Made by a program: the position numbers and the translations under genes. The notes beneath the pieces are model-generated. The model did no database searches. It saw only the letters and a list, made by a program, of their open reading frames with translations, and had not been told where the DNA came from. From assembly GCA_033439255.1 (NCBI GenBank), contig CM065883.1, forward strand, positions 1,364,001 through 1,428,000: a stretch of 64,000 nt of DNA, given 5' to 3'. This document shows positions 12,032-24,265 of the stretch, one piece after another. The first letter of the stretch is position 1. Every line of letters begins with the position of its first letter. This DNA is from Hericium rajendrae. Lineage: Eukaryota; Basidiomycota; Agaricomycetes; Russulales; Hericiaceae.

Positions 12032-14629
12032 TCAGTTGTCCCCGTCATGGTGCAGCGTCATGCTCGAGAACGCCCCGAACAGGTCCACCGCCTCCATGCC
12101 GTCGTCGACGCCCGGCGTTCCTGGCGTCTGCGGGACGCCAGCCCCCGCAACGCCTTTCAGACTCGTGTTCTGCATCTCGAGGTGCAATGATGTCGATTCC
12201 TCCATGCGGCGGAAGTTCACAGCGTCCACGCCGTTTGACGACGCAGGGACAATCTACGCAGAAGAAGGGTCAGCAACGCGTCGGAATTGGCGGGAAACGA
12301 AATTCGATGCGGCCCGCACAGCGCCGTCCCGAGCACGCGGACGTGTAGTGGAGTCTGATGCGGCGTGACGGAGGCAGTGGGAAGCAAACGCACCGGTGGT
12401 TCTGTATTTCTCAGCAGGCCCCAGTTGATCTTGGCGAACCACTTGTGCTGCTTGACCTCGCTCGCACCGCTTTTGCAGCCCAGCCGGGTATTCTCTTCTT
12501 TGTCGAGTAGCCGCATCACAGCATCCTTGCCGGCACTGCCACGTGGATCAGCACCTCTGCAACTCAAAACACGGCATGCCGCGTTCTGCATTGTGCTGAC
12601 TCACTGTGTTACCTTGGGCGTCTCGCGGAACTGCACAGGCAGCGTCAGAATGTTGTTGAAGGTATCATTACGCTCTCGACCCTTAAACGGGGTTGTAGCG
12701 TACTGTGAGACCGTTAATGTGGTCCGGGGCATCAGAGAACAACTACATACGATCATTTCATAGATGAGAATTCCAAGTGTCCACCAGTCCACAGCAGAGG
12801 TGTGGCCGGAGTTGCGGATGACCTCAGGAGCGATGTACTCTGCGCATGGAATCATCAGAATCCGCATAGCGCAGCATGTCAGTCTTGCATACCTTCGGTA
12901 CCCACAAACGAGTTCGTCCGGAAATCCGCCGTGCAGGATTTCGTATCGATCATAGGAATCTGATGGTCAAATGCAGAGGAGAGGGGTTGTCAGTAACGTA
13001 TTGCACAGGAGGATTGGCAAACACGGACCCCATCTGGACTCGACTGATGGATTGTCGCTGGCCGTCCGCCGGAAACCCCAGACTGCTTAGCAAGATCGAA
13101 ATCAGACAACATAATGTGGCCCGAATGATGCAACAGAATGTCTGCAGCGAAGGAGAAGGCTCCGTCAGAACATTATACGCATGCTCAGCTGCTAAGCACG
13201 CACTTTCTGGCTTGAGATCACGGTAAATGAAACCCATGAGGTGCAAGTATTCAAGCGCGGCAGTGACCTCCGCGGCATAAAATCGTGCCGCATCTTCGGA
13301 CAGGCACTTCCCCGGCCGGCTTTGCAGAGCGCGGAAAAATTCGCCGCCCATGCAATATTCCATACAGAAGTACAGATACTCATCGGACTGGAACGAGTGG
13401 TGCAAGGTGACGATAAACGGATGATTTGCACTGGCAAGGATCTCTTGCTCCGTGAGGGCACGCTTGATTTTTTTCCGCTGAATCATCTCCTTCTTTGACA
13501 GCACTGGAGTTCGTACGGAGTTTGAGCAGCCGCACGGCAGAACGCCACAACGCATCACACGAACCTTTCATGGCGAAGAGCTTGCCCGACTTCTTCTCCC
13601 GCACGAGGAAGACTTTTCCGACATCTCCACGGCCGAGAAGCTTGATCTTCTGAAAGCTCGAAGGACCCACTTCAACCTGCGGCGGGCGCACGCGATGACG
13701 TCGCGTCAGGGGCGGCACACAGCAAGCAAATGGACACGACGCACCGATCGGACCTTGATCGAGTTGCTCGAGTACGTCCGGCGGAACGCGACCTTCCCTG
13801 GCCCATGCGTGGCCTCATCCACCTTTGGCAGCCCGGGCGTGCTCATGAAGCGCGGAGGCCGGCCTCTCGACGACGTCGACGACACTGTCTCAATCGAATT
13901 CGTCCCGCCCTCCGACGCGCCAAGCGACGTCGACACACCGCCGACACCTGGCATAGGGTGAATCTCCGCGGGCGCAAGCAGCCCATTCTTCGTCGTCGCA
14001 CCTGCCGACGGCTTCGAGCCCAGGTTGAAGAGGCCCTTCGCGTTCGGCGCGGACGCCACGCGCCGGAGGAAGCGGCTCGCCGATGCACTAACGCTGCGCG
14101 GAGATAGAGGGCCACCTGGGCGCGAGCCAGATGACGCGGGCGAGGCGTCCTGGAACGAGCCATGCACCGCACTCGCTGGTGGCTGGCGATGGCTGCGGCC
14201 GAGATTGCGCTGCTTCTCGGACTTGGTGCGCGATCGCGGGGGTTTGGAGGCAAGTGACGCGTCGGTAGACGTTTGCGACGAAGGAGCGGGCGTGATGGGA
14301 GTCGCCTGCGACAGATCATTGGAGCCGCTCGACTGGGTATTCGATGAATTATATGACGAGCGTTGATCCATTGACGCGAATGAGCCTGGGGTAAGGGAAG
14401 GGTTGGGAGTCGTGGGCATGGTGGCTGGAAGCACTCCCGTGTCAAGCTTCAGACCGGTGCCGCTGCCGCTGACGAGCCGTTTGGATGACGAGTTTCCAAT
14501 GCGAAAGATGGTCTTCCAATTGTGTACGTTGGGGCTCGATGGCGCGGATGTGCCGCTGCGGCCGCGAGGATAGTCTGGAGATGTGATGGTAGTCTCGCCA
14601 GCGTTTTGCAAAGTTACGGATACGGGCAT
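12032..14629 (-). CDS. nrc-2: AGC protein kinase, NRC-2/FPK1 type
   Basis: Ser/Thr kinase of the NRC-2/Fpk1/Kin82 branch, which in yeast activates phospholipid flippases and in Neurospora controls hyphal growth. Nine exons: 14629-13745, 13676-13565, 13503-13204, 13141-13029, 12959-12893, 12839-12751, 12702-12605, 12556-12394 and 12253-12032. They sum to 2049 bases, or 682 residues. Residues 1-295 form a Ser/Pro/Thr-rich regulatory tail. The kinase domain then shows the glycine loop [13 protein letters not shown], lysine in LFAMKVL, catalytic loop YRDLKPENILL, metal site LSDFDLAKQ (DFD in place of DFG, as usual in this branch), EEYIAPEV, and the C-lobe with [21 protein letters not shown] short AGC tail follows. 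The open frame extends 18 codons upstream, but the chosen ATG gives a normal start. Confidence 0.95.
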
Positions 14630-17600
14630 AGTGAAGCGGATGGTATCAAGAGAGAAGAAACAAATAAAAAGAAAGAAAACCAACCAAAGCTTGCAGTGCT
14701 GCGAGCAACAGAGAATGTCGCTGCAGAGGGGGGGAGAGCGACGATGGCTTCGAAGCGTAGCGGGTGGGGATACTTCGAGCCTCCATCGAGCTACTAGCCC
14801 TGCTTATGTCATGCGGCAACACCCCATTTCCAATTCACACCAGCATTGCTACTAGTAGTCTCTCCTTTCTCTCTATCCTCTGCTCGTTATTTTATCGTCT
14901 GTCTTGTGCTTTGTTCAGCAGGGGAATCACTTCTTGTTGCTGCGACAAGTCTCACTCTGTCTGCATATCTGGCCTGCACAACTTTGAGACAGTCACACGG
15001 CATGCGCTTCGCGACTGATGATATCACGCCGTGTCGGCTGTAAAGAATTCCCTATTGCCTACTTGTTGTCGCAAACCCTATTTACGGACAACTACAGTCA
15101 GTCTCCTCATCGTCTGTATCAACTTGAAGCTTGAAGGACGGTCTCTGACCGGCCTCGAATAGTCTGTCGAATGATTCGTTGACCTTTAGCCACCCAATCA
15201 ACATCTGCTCCAGCACCCACTGGGCGCGACAACAACCTGCTTTAGCAAGATACTAATCATGTAGCTTGCCAATGATCAGCGCACCGTCTGGAACGAGAAA
15301 CAAGGTGAACTCGATTAGACAGGGCATAGGTACCTACCCTGTTTTGACGGCAAGTATGTATGACAGACTGACAAGTGAACTAGACCAAATAACGACATTG
15401 TAGTCACTCACTGGTATGTCTGTTGCGCTCTACAGGCGATTCGGGGGCTCTTTGCGTACCAAACGTATCTCATCAATGATAGCGTGCTTCGTCACACCAT
15501 CGATGGCTCCCACACCACTTTTTGCACGGGCGTTTTGTTTGCGGTCGGGGCATCATCAAAGACTCCACGTGTGTCATTTCGTCCAGCGACATCCTAGCAA
15601 GCCTGACAGAATCGACGTCATCGGTCACAGGAGATTCAGCTTGATGCTTTCGTGCGACAATACGCAGGGAAACGCACCTCGGACGAAGTTGACCGCTGCT
15701 CGTGTTTCCTATCAAAGCTGCTGGGTGTGAAACATGCTCCTTCCTGACCTGTATACGTCTGATGCAGAAACGGACAAGCGTCTACATATGTCTGGCATGT
15801 TCGATCATACAACATGATTAGCCCTGGCGGAACGTAGTTGCCCTACTTGTCTCTGGTCATCCGCTCGCGGAGGGCCGTCCATGGCGCTGAAGATAAGATG
15901 AGATCGCGCTCGGGCGCAAACAATTTACAAGCCTACATTAAATCCACGTCCCTTCGGGCCGTGCGCCCCAGCACATCAGAATTTACGTGCTGCAATCGCG
16001 CGCAAGCAGGATCTTCTTCAGCTGTTGATTTAGATTTCGTCGATCCTGATATCGACAACAGAGCACTGAAGCGGGTCCGATAAGCCTGGGACGCTCGTGT
16101 GCAAACAGCCTGGACCGTGACAGTCGGCGCCGACACAGCTGGCAAGCCCTGTTTCAGCATGCAGATAATGTAGCTGAAAGTGTGTATACGGACTCACACC
16201 ATTGACTATATGAACATATCCCATCTGACATCATATGGAAGACAAGGGTCCCCAACAACGGACAAGAGACGGATCTGTTTGGATGTTTGTGAGTCGAAGG
16301 GTTTAGATTACGCCGAAGGAATCACAGAAGACCCACCGCTCTCAGGTCATCGAATCAGGGCTCGCGAACCCACCCAGAAAAGAATGCGGCAACAGCCGCG
16401 CCCCACAGAACCCGAATATGAATAGGTGCTTCGCATGAGAAACGCCACAAAGTCGATGCCGGCATAGCATCCATCCGTGGAGATGGAGAGCGCGTGAAAT
16501 CCGAGGACAACACACACAACACGCACGGTGAATAACGGAGGGGTGCGACAGCCGGCGGCAGATGACCCGTACTTAAGACAGACATAGTGTCTTGCATAAC
16601 GAGAGAAAGGCGTTGGTGTATTGCTTGAAATGTTCTGCATAGCCTCCGAGGGATTGCTAAGTTCGCAGCAGCCGGCATGGCCTCCACGCGTCCAGGAAGC
16701 CCGGGGCGGTAATGGTGCGCGAACGACGCATACGCGTAATAATGGAAATATGAGACAACTTGCCATAACGTATTGAGTCATTGGCTGCCCCGGAATGGTT
16801 GAAATGAGTATTATATGAGTTTGCATGGATAGTGCCAGAGCTGACTAAACGAGGCGAGTTGGAGAAGTGACCGAAATTCGCACCTCCAGGGTTCTAACAC
16901 AAGCAGGCTGCCGAGGCAACATGTGCATATGTAAGTTCTGGGCTACTCTCCACTGAGCGTTTGAAATGACAGATAGTCAAAAATACGGACCATGCGGAAC
17001 CGCGAGCGTCGGGACTGCGCGGCGGGTCGAGCGCGGAGAAAGCAGGAGCCAGCGACGATATCTCGACCTATCTCGACTCTTCTCGACCGAACGCAAACTT
17101 CTCTATCGTGAGTGGTGCGATACTGGCACCACTGTGATCGAGAGATCGACTCGTCAACTTTCTCTCCAGGCCTGCCTATGTGAGACTATACCACTGCAGC
17201 GATCCACCGTGTTCGCAAATGGACATGACGTGTATGCAGGATGATAGAAAGCTGCGTGCATATTGCTTGCAAAATCTGTGATGTCTGGATCTAGGGAAGA
17301 CAGGCTAAAACAAATGATGATGTTCAGCTGAGCAAGTCAAGCCCAACGCACCGACCGAACCGGAACACGATAAGCGCTAGTACTCCATGCGCTCTCTCAG
17401 CGCGACGACGTCAACGCAAGAGCGGTTGGCAAGGCCGTGGCATGCGGCCAAGTGAAGGCAGCTGCTGAGATATTCATCGGAAATAACGCGACGCGTATAT
17501 CGGGAGCGTGCAACAGGTGAATCATCGTGTGGAAGCAGAGAAGGAGGGCAAGACAGTTCGCGTATGGCGAATAGGTGAGCCCGAGGTCTACGGAATCTGA

Positions 17601-17815
17601 CAAGCGGCCGAAGGGTGGAAAGTCAGCCGGTAGCTCTCCCGCAAGGAGTACGCACGGCCTGCTGGTTCCTGCTGTACCGATAGGGCTCAAATAGGGCCTC
17701 GCAGGAAAACCAATATATCATGCCCTGCTGAACTTCACCCTACTGTCCCGACGTCCGGTTTTTGATCTTTTACCCCGTTTCTCATTTCACCTCAATCGTT
17801 ATCGGGCTAAAGCCG
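14630..17815. other. Gene-poor region
   Basis: Over 3 kb with no intact gene. Both strands have many stops and no consistent splice pattern. The only coding-like piece is the minus-strand remnant near 15.1 kb, with possible fragments up to about 15.7 kb. AT content is higher than in neighbouring genes. Confidence 0.5.
15082..15230 (-). pseudogene. Possible 3' remnant of a decayed gene
   Basis: Reading the minus strand gives a coherent C-terminal end: AQWVLEQMLIGWLKVNES, then FDRLFEAGQRPSFKLQVD, then an acidic DTDDEETD and a stop at 15082. Upstream pieces in other frames also look protein-like (VTKHAIIDEIRLVRKEPPNR near 15.45 kb and VDSVRLARMSLDEMTHVES near 15.6 kb). They are separated by stops and lack workable introns. 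I do not recognise the family. It is either a decayed gene or chance. Confidence 0.25.
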
Positions 17816-17825
17816 TATATATAAG
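17816..17825 (+). promoter_or_regulatory. TATA box of the MFS gene
   Basis: TATATATAAG lies 50 bases before the transporter ATG at 17875, a typical distance for a short 5' leader in fungi. Position and sequence are seen; function is inferred. Confidence 0.55.
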
Positions 17826-17874
17826 CAAGGGCTCTCCATCATTGTCTCCCGTCTTGCCGGATTTTTTCGTCGCC

Positions 17875-20682
17875 ATGACTGTCGCTGCTAGCCGATCTAG
17901 CCCGGAGACGCGTCCGCTGCTCCCCGGAGAACGGCCGAGCTCTTATTTGTCTGTTTCTCAAGTTCAAGATGACGATCTGGGTAGTCCTGACAGCTCTAAG
18001 AAGAAAGTCTCAAGCGCAGATCTTATATGGATATTGGCCGGGCTATGGAGTGCGGTATTCCTTGGTGCACTGGACGGTAAGCTCGACGCTAGCATTGGAA
18101 AATATCGCTGATTTAGTCGCAATTATCGCTGATCCCTTCGTCAACGCAGGAACCATTGTGGCCACCCTCTTGACACCAATCGGAAGCTATTTTAACAAAT
18201 CTAACCAAGCGTCATATATCGGAACATCATATCTTCTCTCTGTCTGTTGTTTTACACCTTTGTATGGTAAATGGCCTGAAGCACTCGTTCTCTTTATGCA
18301 CGATGCTAATCTACATATCAGGACGGTTGTCAGATATCTTAGGCCGTAAGGGAGCAATGCTCCTGGCCCTTGCGTTCTTCGGTGCGTTCTACTGTAGTAG
18401 TTTTACTTGCGCGACTTGACGCGATCTTACCAGGTGGTGGTACACTTCTATGTGGCTTGGCGCCGTCTATGGAGGCTCTCATTGCTGCTCGTGCACTTGC
18501 TGGGGTTGGTGGCGGAGGGTAAGCGTAGTCTCTTCGCTTTTCTTGAATGGTATTTCTAATACCGCACCCTCGACCCTGCAGCGTCATGACTGGTATGAAG
18601 TTTTCTTGCTCGCACTGCGTCTGGTTGTTCACATATCTATGTTGACAGTATCTAGTATCGCGGTGACAGATCTAATCCCATTGTAAGTCCGCGAGCCAAC
18701 GCCACGTTATTTGGATGATCCTCATTCACGACCAGAAAACAACGAGGATTATACCAAGGCATGGCCAATATGTGGGTTATTTTTGTTTTGACTTGCGATT
18801 ACGAGTCTCAATTCTTGAGCAGCCTTTTCGGCCTGGGTGCTGGCATAGGGGGACCGCTAGGTGGATGGTTAAACGATACGTTCGGATGGTGAGCGCAGCT
18901 CCGCGTCTGATGGACATTGTTGACACCACCTAACGGCAATTCTCAGGCGGTCAGCATTCCTCTTTCAAGTAAGCTTTCTCCGTGACGTACGCGCATCGAA
19001 AGATTTACGGGACTTAACGCCGTCCGTAGATACCTATCCTCGTGTTTTCTATCGTCCTGGTCATCCTCAAAGTTTCCATTGAAGTACCTCCCGAAATAAA
19101 GAACCAAGATCTGCGATCCAAACTGCGCCGCATGGACTTCTTCGGCTCGGCAACGCTAGTCGGAACGGTCGGGTGTCTCCTCCTCGGATTTGACCTCAAG
19201 TCGACGGAGGATATGCCTTGGACACATCCCTTGATCATCGGCCTTTTCATATCCAGTGTGATCTTCGGTGCCCTCTTCGTTCTGGTCGAGAGCCAATGGG
19301 CGCCCTTCCCAGTGATGCCGCTGCGGCTGATCACGAATCGGACGCCACTCTCCGTGTCGCTCGCATGTTTCTTCGGCAGCATATCCGCTTTCTCCATGGT
19401 GAGTGCTCAGTCACCACCACTGAGACCCGACGGCCTCATGAACTTTTGCTTACATCAGATCTATAACGTGCCCCTCGTGAGTACATTCATGGAGGACTTC
19501 TTCCATGGCCCATCCTAACTGCAATCAGTACTTCTCTGCTGTCCGATTAAATAGCGCGACCGATGCAGGTACGCCAGCTTCCATTTGATGCCCTCGCCAG
19601 TCTGATGAATCATGCGACGTGCCTGCAGGCCTTCATCTGCTTCCCCACTCGGTGAGATGCGGACTCAACGGTGCACGGAATGACGACACTGACCATAGCA
19701 AACCTCCGTGCAGGTCGCACTCTCGACGGGCAGTGTGTTCGCCGGATGGTGAGAACATGCAGTTAACCGAACGTACCCGCTGTCCACCTGCTAATCGCGC
19801 GTCTTTTACAGGGTCATGCGGCGGACGGGCAGACTGTATAACCTGACGCTGATTTCTGCGTTGCTGACTATCGGGGCTAGCACCCTGGTGGCCCTGTGGA
19901 ACGATCGCTCGTCAGAGTGGCATCTTTGGCTAGACGTCGCTCCTCAGGGGTTCGGCATGGCGAGTTTGATTACAACGACACTCATCGTAGGTGGAGTTTG
20001 TTTGTGTCTTCTCGGTTAGTGACTGAGCGCCGTGTTCTAGGCCATGATCGCGGGCGTCGCGAAAGCGGACATCGCAGTGGCTACCGGAAGTGAGTGGGAC
20101 CCATTTATTCGATAATGAGGGTAATTGACGGTTGGTCGGTGCCAGTCACATATCTGTTCCGCACAACGGGGCAGGTCCTTGGCGTCAGTCTTAGCGGCGC
20201 CGTGCTGCAGACGGTATTGCTTTCGAAGCTCAAGCAACGCATTCAGGGTCCTAACGCCGATGAAGTACGTTATCCTTGCTTACTTTTCGGCCGGACTTCA
20301 TTGCTCACCGTGTGCCGCATCGTCAGATTATATCGAGTATTCGGTGCGTACAGATTTTCTTAAATATACCCATAGGCTGAACCATGGATGTCTAGGCATT
20401 CAACGGACGTCATAGCATCCCTTGATCCCGCGACCAAAAAAGCCGCCGTCGACTCGTACGCCGACGCACTGCAAGTCATCTTCATCTGCCAGATCGCCAT
20501 GAACGTCCTCACCTTGTTGTGTTGTATACCAATTCAAGAAAACCCATTACCGTATGTATCTTGTCTGGTTCATATTCTGCCAAGCTCACCTGACCCACAG
20601 AGGGACCCACGAAGAGCAAGAAGCGCAATTCCGCAGAAACGAATCAAATCAACAAAGGCAAGTGTCAGATGGGGATGCTTGA
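17875..20682 (+). CDS. MFS multidrug/amino-acid transporter, 20 exons
   Basis: Major facilitator superfamily transporter of the drug:H+ antiporter-2 kind, in the plasma or vacuolar membrane. Twenty exons sum exactly to 1716 bases, or 571 residues. A cytosolic N-terminus with a Leu-Leu signal (ETRPLLPG) precedes the first span (LIWILAGLWSAVFLGALDG). The MFS loop motif is GRLSDILGRKGAMLLA. TM4 and TM5 include ALAGVGGGGVMTVSSIAVTD, LYQGMANILFGLGAGIGG and GWLNDTFGWRSAFLFQIPIL. A long central exon (19030-19398) carries the middle loop and three more spans. The end is hydrophilic (THEEQEAQFRRNES). Several exons are tiny: 11 bases (18582-18592), 22 (18947-18968), 18 (19459-19476), 23 (19630-19652) and 17 (20327-20343). 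All phases agree. Its substrate cannot be told from sequence. Confidence 0.93.
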
Positions 20683-20891
20683 TCATGTAACGCGATACGT
20701 TGGAAGCGAAATTTATACGAGTAGATTAGGGAAAGTACTGTATCACAGACTCTTATACCACACAGTCTCCACAGCCTAATTCACTTTTGATACCCCATCC
20801 TCAGCGCGAGAAGCAAGTATAGTGTGATTTGGTCGAATTGATGATGGGCGGTAGTAGCACTACAATGTCCGTGATGACGGGGGCTTTTCCT

Positions 20892-21116
20892 CTATCCATC
20901 TCCTAGGTCTCTTCTCCACAACCACGGCCGCGCCGCGCGCGCCTTCGGGCAGCTCTCGTCCGTCGGCATGTCGCCGCCGGTCAGGTCGGACGGGCATGGC
21001 AGGACGTCAGACGCAGAGACGGTGATGATGGATGCGAGGAAGGTGAGGCCGAAAAGGGAGGAGGTGATATTGCGTTTGTGACGGTTTGCGAGGCGCAGAG
21101 CTCTAGACAAGGCCAT
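20892..21116 (-). CDS. Small membrane protein, unknown
   Basis: A single-exon frame of 74 residues. The start is basic (RALRLANRHKRN), followed by one hydrophobic span (ITSSLFGLTFLASIITVSAS) and a polar tail. It starts 247 bases from the oppositely oriented uS14m gene, as expected for a shared promoter. I do not recognise the family. Basic start plus one span suggests a small mitochondrial inner-membrane protein, which is inference. Confidence 0.5.
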   Translation of the reverse strand: MALSRALRLANRHKRNITSSLFGLTFLASIITVSASDVLPCPSDLTGGDMPTDESCPKARAARPWLWRRDLGDG

Positions 21117-21363
21117 ACTATGACTGCGCGAGAAAACCTAAGTGGAATCCCTTCAGTAAAACCGCAAAGACGTACCCAACAGCCCATTTCCACCCTTGGG
21201 ATGATGTGGTAGGAGATGAGGTGCTCGAGCGCAAGCTGTAGGAGGTTTGTCCAGAGCAGCCGGACGCGGCCGAGCCAGACAGCTGTTGGTTCCTATTTGT
21301 CCGCCCGACGCCGTCTTCCACTGCACGCCGCCGAAGCTGCCGCTCATTGACCATCATCACACC

Positions 21364-21723
21364 ATGGCTAACATTCGAGTGCTGCGCGACATCGCGGCGC
21401 GCAAGGGCGTCGCCGCCAACGAAGTCGCCCGCCGCGCCTACCTCTTCGTCGCGCGCAACCAGTCGCTGCCACCGCAGGTGCGCTACCAGGCGCAGCTGCA
21501 GCTCAACACGTTCGGCCGCTACACCCGCCCTACCACCGTGAAAAACCGGTGTACCGAGTCCGGACGAGGCAGGGGAATCATCAGCGAGTTCGGATTGTGC
21601 AGGGTGCGTGCGGGATTTTCAATTGACCAGGCGCGAAAGCTGATCGTGTTTGCACCGTAGACTCAGTTCAGGCTGAAGGCGCTGAAGGGAGAGTTGCCAG
21701 GTGTCCGCAAAGCTTCGTGGTAG
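21364..21723 (+). CDS. MRP2: Mitochondrial ribosomal protein uS14m
   Basis: Protein S14 of the mitochondrial small ribosomal subunit, which helps fold 16S-type rRNA in the head of the subunit. Two exons (21364-21603 and 21667-21723) give 98 residues. Residues 1-60 are basic. The S14 signature follows: NRCTESGRGRGIISEFGLCR, then FRLKALKGELPGVRKASW to the stop. The intron falls right after LCR. Length and C-terminal Ser-Trp match the family. Only 247 bases lie between its ATG and that of the divergent small membrane protein. Confidence 0.95.
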
Positions 21724-21946
21724 TACACTTTCAGCTGGGCCCTGTTTCATTGAGGAGTACGTTTACCACTGTAACCCACGGTCCTCAAGCACTTACGAAC
21801 TATCATCACAGTCTATAATCAAGAGATAGTTCACGATACATTGCCCTACTATGGACTAAGTAATAATTCACAATGCAGCTGGACAACAAGCCCGAAAGTG
21901 TGTAAGCGAGGAAAACAGCAACAAGAGCAACAAGTCACAGAAAGAC

Positions 21947-23811
21947 CTAAACAGTGGGCGTCGACTGGTCAGTGGGGGCGATGTCTGTCAAGCGCAGCTC
22001 TGGCAATCCGCGCTCTCGTCTCCACCTATTAGAGATGTTTAACGTATTCTGGTCCACAAGGAATCTAGGAAGAAATGTGAATATTAGAAGTGGACGTAGA
22101 AGGTAAGACACGGACCCATAACGTCTGAGCCATGTTTCGTCGATTTCCCAATTGGCGTGCGCGAGAACGTCGTCACCATGGATAGTGACGGACTGTCCGT
22201 AATCGTGCAAGCAGTCGACAAGATTGAAACGACCTAAGATCCTCTATCAGTCGAAGTTCTTCGCTCTGAAGATGGAAGTACGCACCTCGCAATAGAATCA
22301 GGCGATCACGAAGCTCGGGGTGAGGAACGCGATCAATGACGCTCTCTACAGTCGGTTCAGATGCATTGCGACAATGCATGTTATGATGTCAACGTACCAT
22401 GCGGGACCGTTCTAAGAAGACAATCGTTCAGTATGGCTTTCAAAAAAAAGGCCACTCTATCTCACCTCTGTACCAATGTTGGCCGAAGCGAGGCGGGAAG
22501 ACAGTAAGCGCTATTTCGCTTGTAATTGTCCAGATGATACCTTTCGCAAGCGTGAGCACTCTGAATGCACATCGGAGAGCCCTCAGGGAAAACATACGAA
22601 ATCAAGTTTTTGCGCCTCAGAACTCTTGGGGTCAGTCGTGTCGGGCTCTTCTACAGGTTGAATGTTCTGAGTTTGACTCATTCTTGACGGCTGGACGGGA
22701 CCTGAGGAGCTTCCGACATAGGACATGGACGGCATAGGGGCATCGAGGTTGGCGTTGATAGGGGCAAGGCTTGGTGCGAGGTAGCCGCTGCCATTGCCCG
22801 GCGGCCCCACCTGGGAGGACGACGTACCGTAGTTTATTGAAGTACCAGACGAAGGGTTTGGCATAAACATCGGAGAACCCGCGGAACCCCGCATGAGGTC
22901 GGAAAAGAGACTGTTTTCATTCTGCGGCGATCTTGAAGTAGAGTTGTACATGGTGCTGGACGAGGCCATCGCGTTCATGGACACGAGGCTGGGGAAGGTT
23001 TCGTTGCTTGCGCCCTCTTCCCGCGGTCGCTTAGCGCGGTTGAGGCCGTCGTCCTCAGATGGGCGCTTGCGCGCCCCTGGACCTGCAGCAGCGGTGCCTT
23101 CTGTCTTCCGGCGCTGATAGCCCTCCCAGGCGGTGTCGGTCTCAGAGCGATTGATGAAGCTCTCGAAATCTTGAAGTGACCAGCCGAGCTTAGGCAATAG
23201 TCCACCAGCGCCATCGCCGATGAAGCTGCTCAAACTTTTGAGGAGATTGCGAAGCACTTGGTTCTCAGACATCAAGTCTAAAAATTCACAAGCATCGGAT
23301 ACACGGCGCGCAGGTATCAGGGATGAACGCACCTTTGAGAATGTTTCGCATCTCACTAATCGCCTCATCCTTGCCCCTGAGAGGATCTCGACTCTGGCTT
23401 CAAGGTCGCGAATCTGCAGGCGACAGTTGATTGTAATGCTCGGGTGCTATACAGAAATGGCTTACACGTTGCTGCTTGCGAAGCCGAAATTCACGTTGAG
23501 CAATCCTGTTTTGGTCACGGCGAGCGGCCTGAGAGCTGCGAAGGGGCACGATATGTCAGAAACGGGACGTAAGCAGAGTACGAAGAGAACTTGGAACGCA
23601 CTTTGGATTCTTTTTGCGACCAGGCTTTCCGCTATGAGCATCATCATGACCATTCTCTTGTGGGGAGCCCAGCTCGGAATCCTGACGCAATGAATATGAG
23701 CGACTGCGCAGTTGGTCTACAGTACGCCATTACCTCAAGCTCGCCTGACACGCTACGTTCCCTCATAGAGCCAATAGAAGCAGTGCGTGGTTTGTTTGCG
23801 GACTCTGACAT
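21947..23811 (-). CDS. bZIP transcription factor with C-terminal DUF3425-like part
   Basis: A nuclear DNA-binding factor. Ten exons: 23811-23734, 23681-23602, 23535-23466, 23413-23333, 23277-22598, 22560-22466, 22411-22398, 22345-22286, 22233-22116 and 22064-21947. The basic region is SQAARRDQNRIAQREFRLRK, the Pap1/Yap-like type. The zipper continues IRDLEARVEIL, KDEAISEMRNILKDLM, SENQVLRNLLKSL. A Ser-rich middle follows. The C-terminus has LRDRLILLRGRFNLVDCL, VTIHGDDVLAHANWEI and WLRRYGFLVDQNTLNI, a layout like DUF3425 bZIP proteins. Exon 7 has only 14 bases. In exon 4 the frame needs one more G in the G4 run opposite 23374-23377; with it the protein is 464 residues. A later acceptor in exon 4 avoids the break but loses part of the zipper. 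Confidence 0.85.
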
Positions 23812-24265
23812 GTAACGAAGGCCGATAGTTTGCTAAGGATGGAGGCAAGAGAGAGCAGAAGTGCAATCGGGTCAATGTAAGCAAGACACGACAAAGACGC
23901 GGTCGGGTCCGGAAACGGGTGGGCTGCACGGCACAACGCTGATGTACCCACTTCGGCCGGCAAACACCCATCAACACTTCTCGACTTGAGCGACTTTCTT
24001 TCCTCCTCTTCTTCTCCATCTACCCCATTTGTCATTCACCATAACGCACCCATTGATCGCGTCAGCCGCCTCTCGCTATCGCCCAACGTGCGCGCCAGTC
24101 GCCTCGGCCCCTGCTTCGGCCCTCTTCGGCCTCGTGCAGACCGTCGGCATGACTAAGGTCCGTATGTCATAATGAGTCGGAGATCAATTCTTCATACTAC
24201 GAAGCTCAACAAGGTTTGACAAGTGCTTCCGCGCATGTTCTTTCTGAAGTACTCTGAAATGCCGT

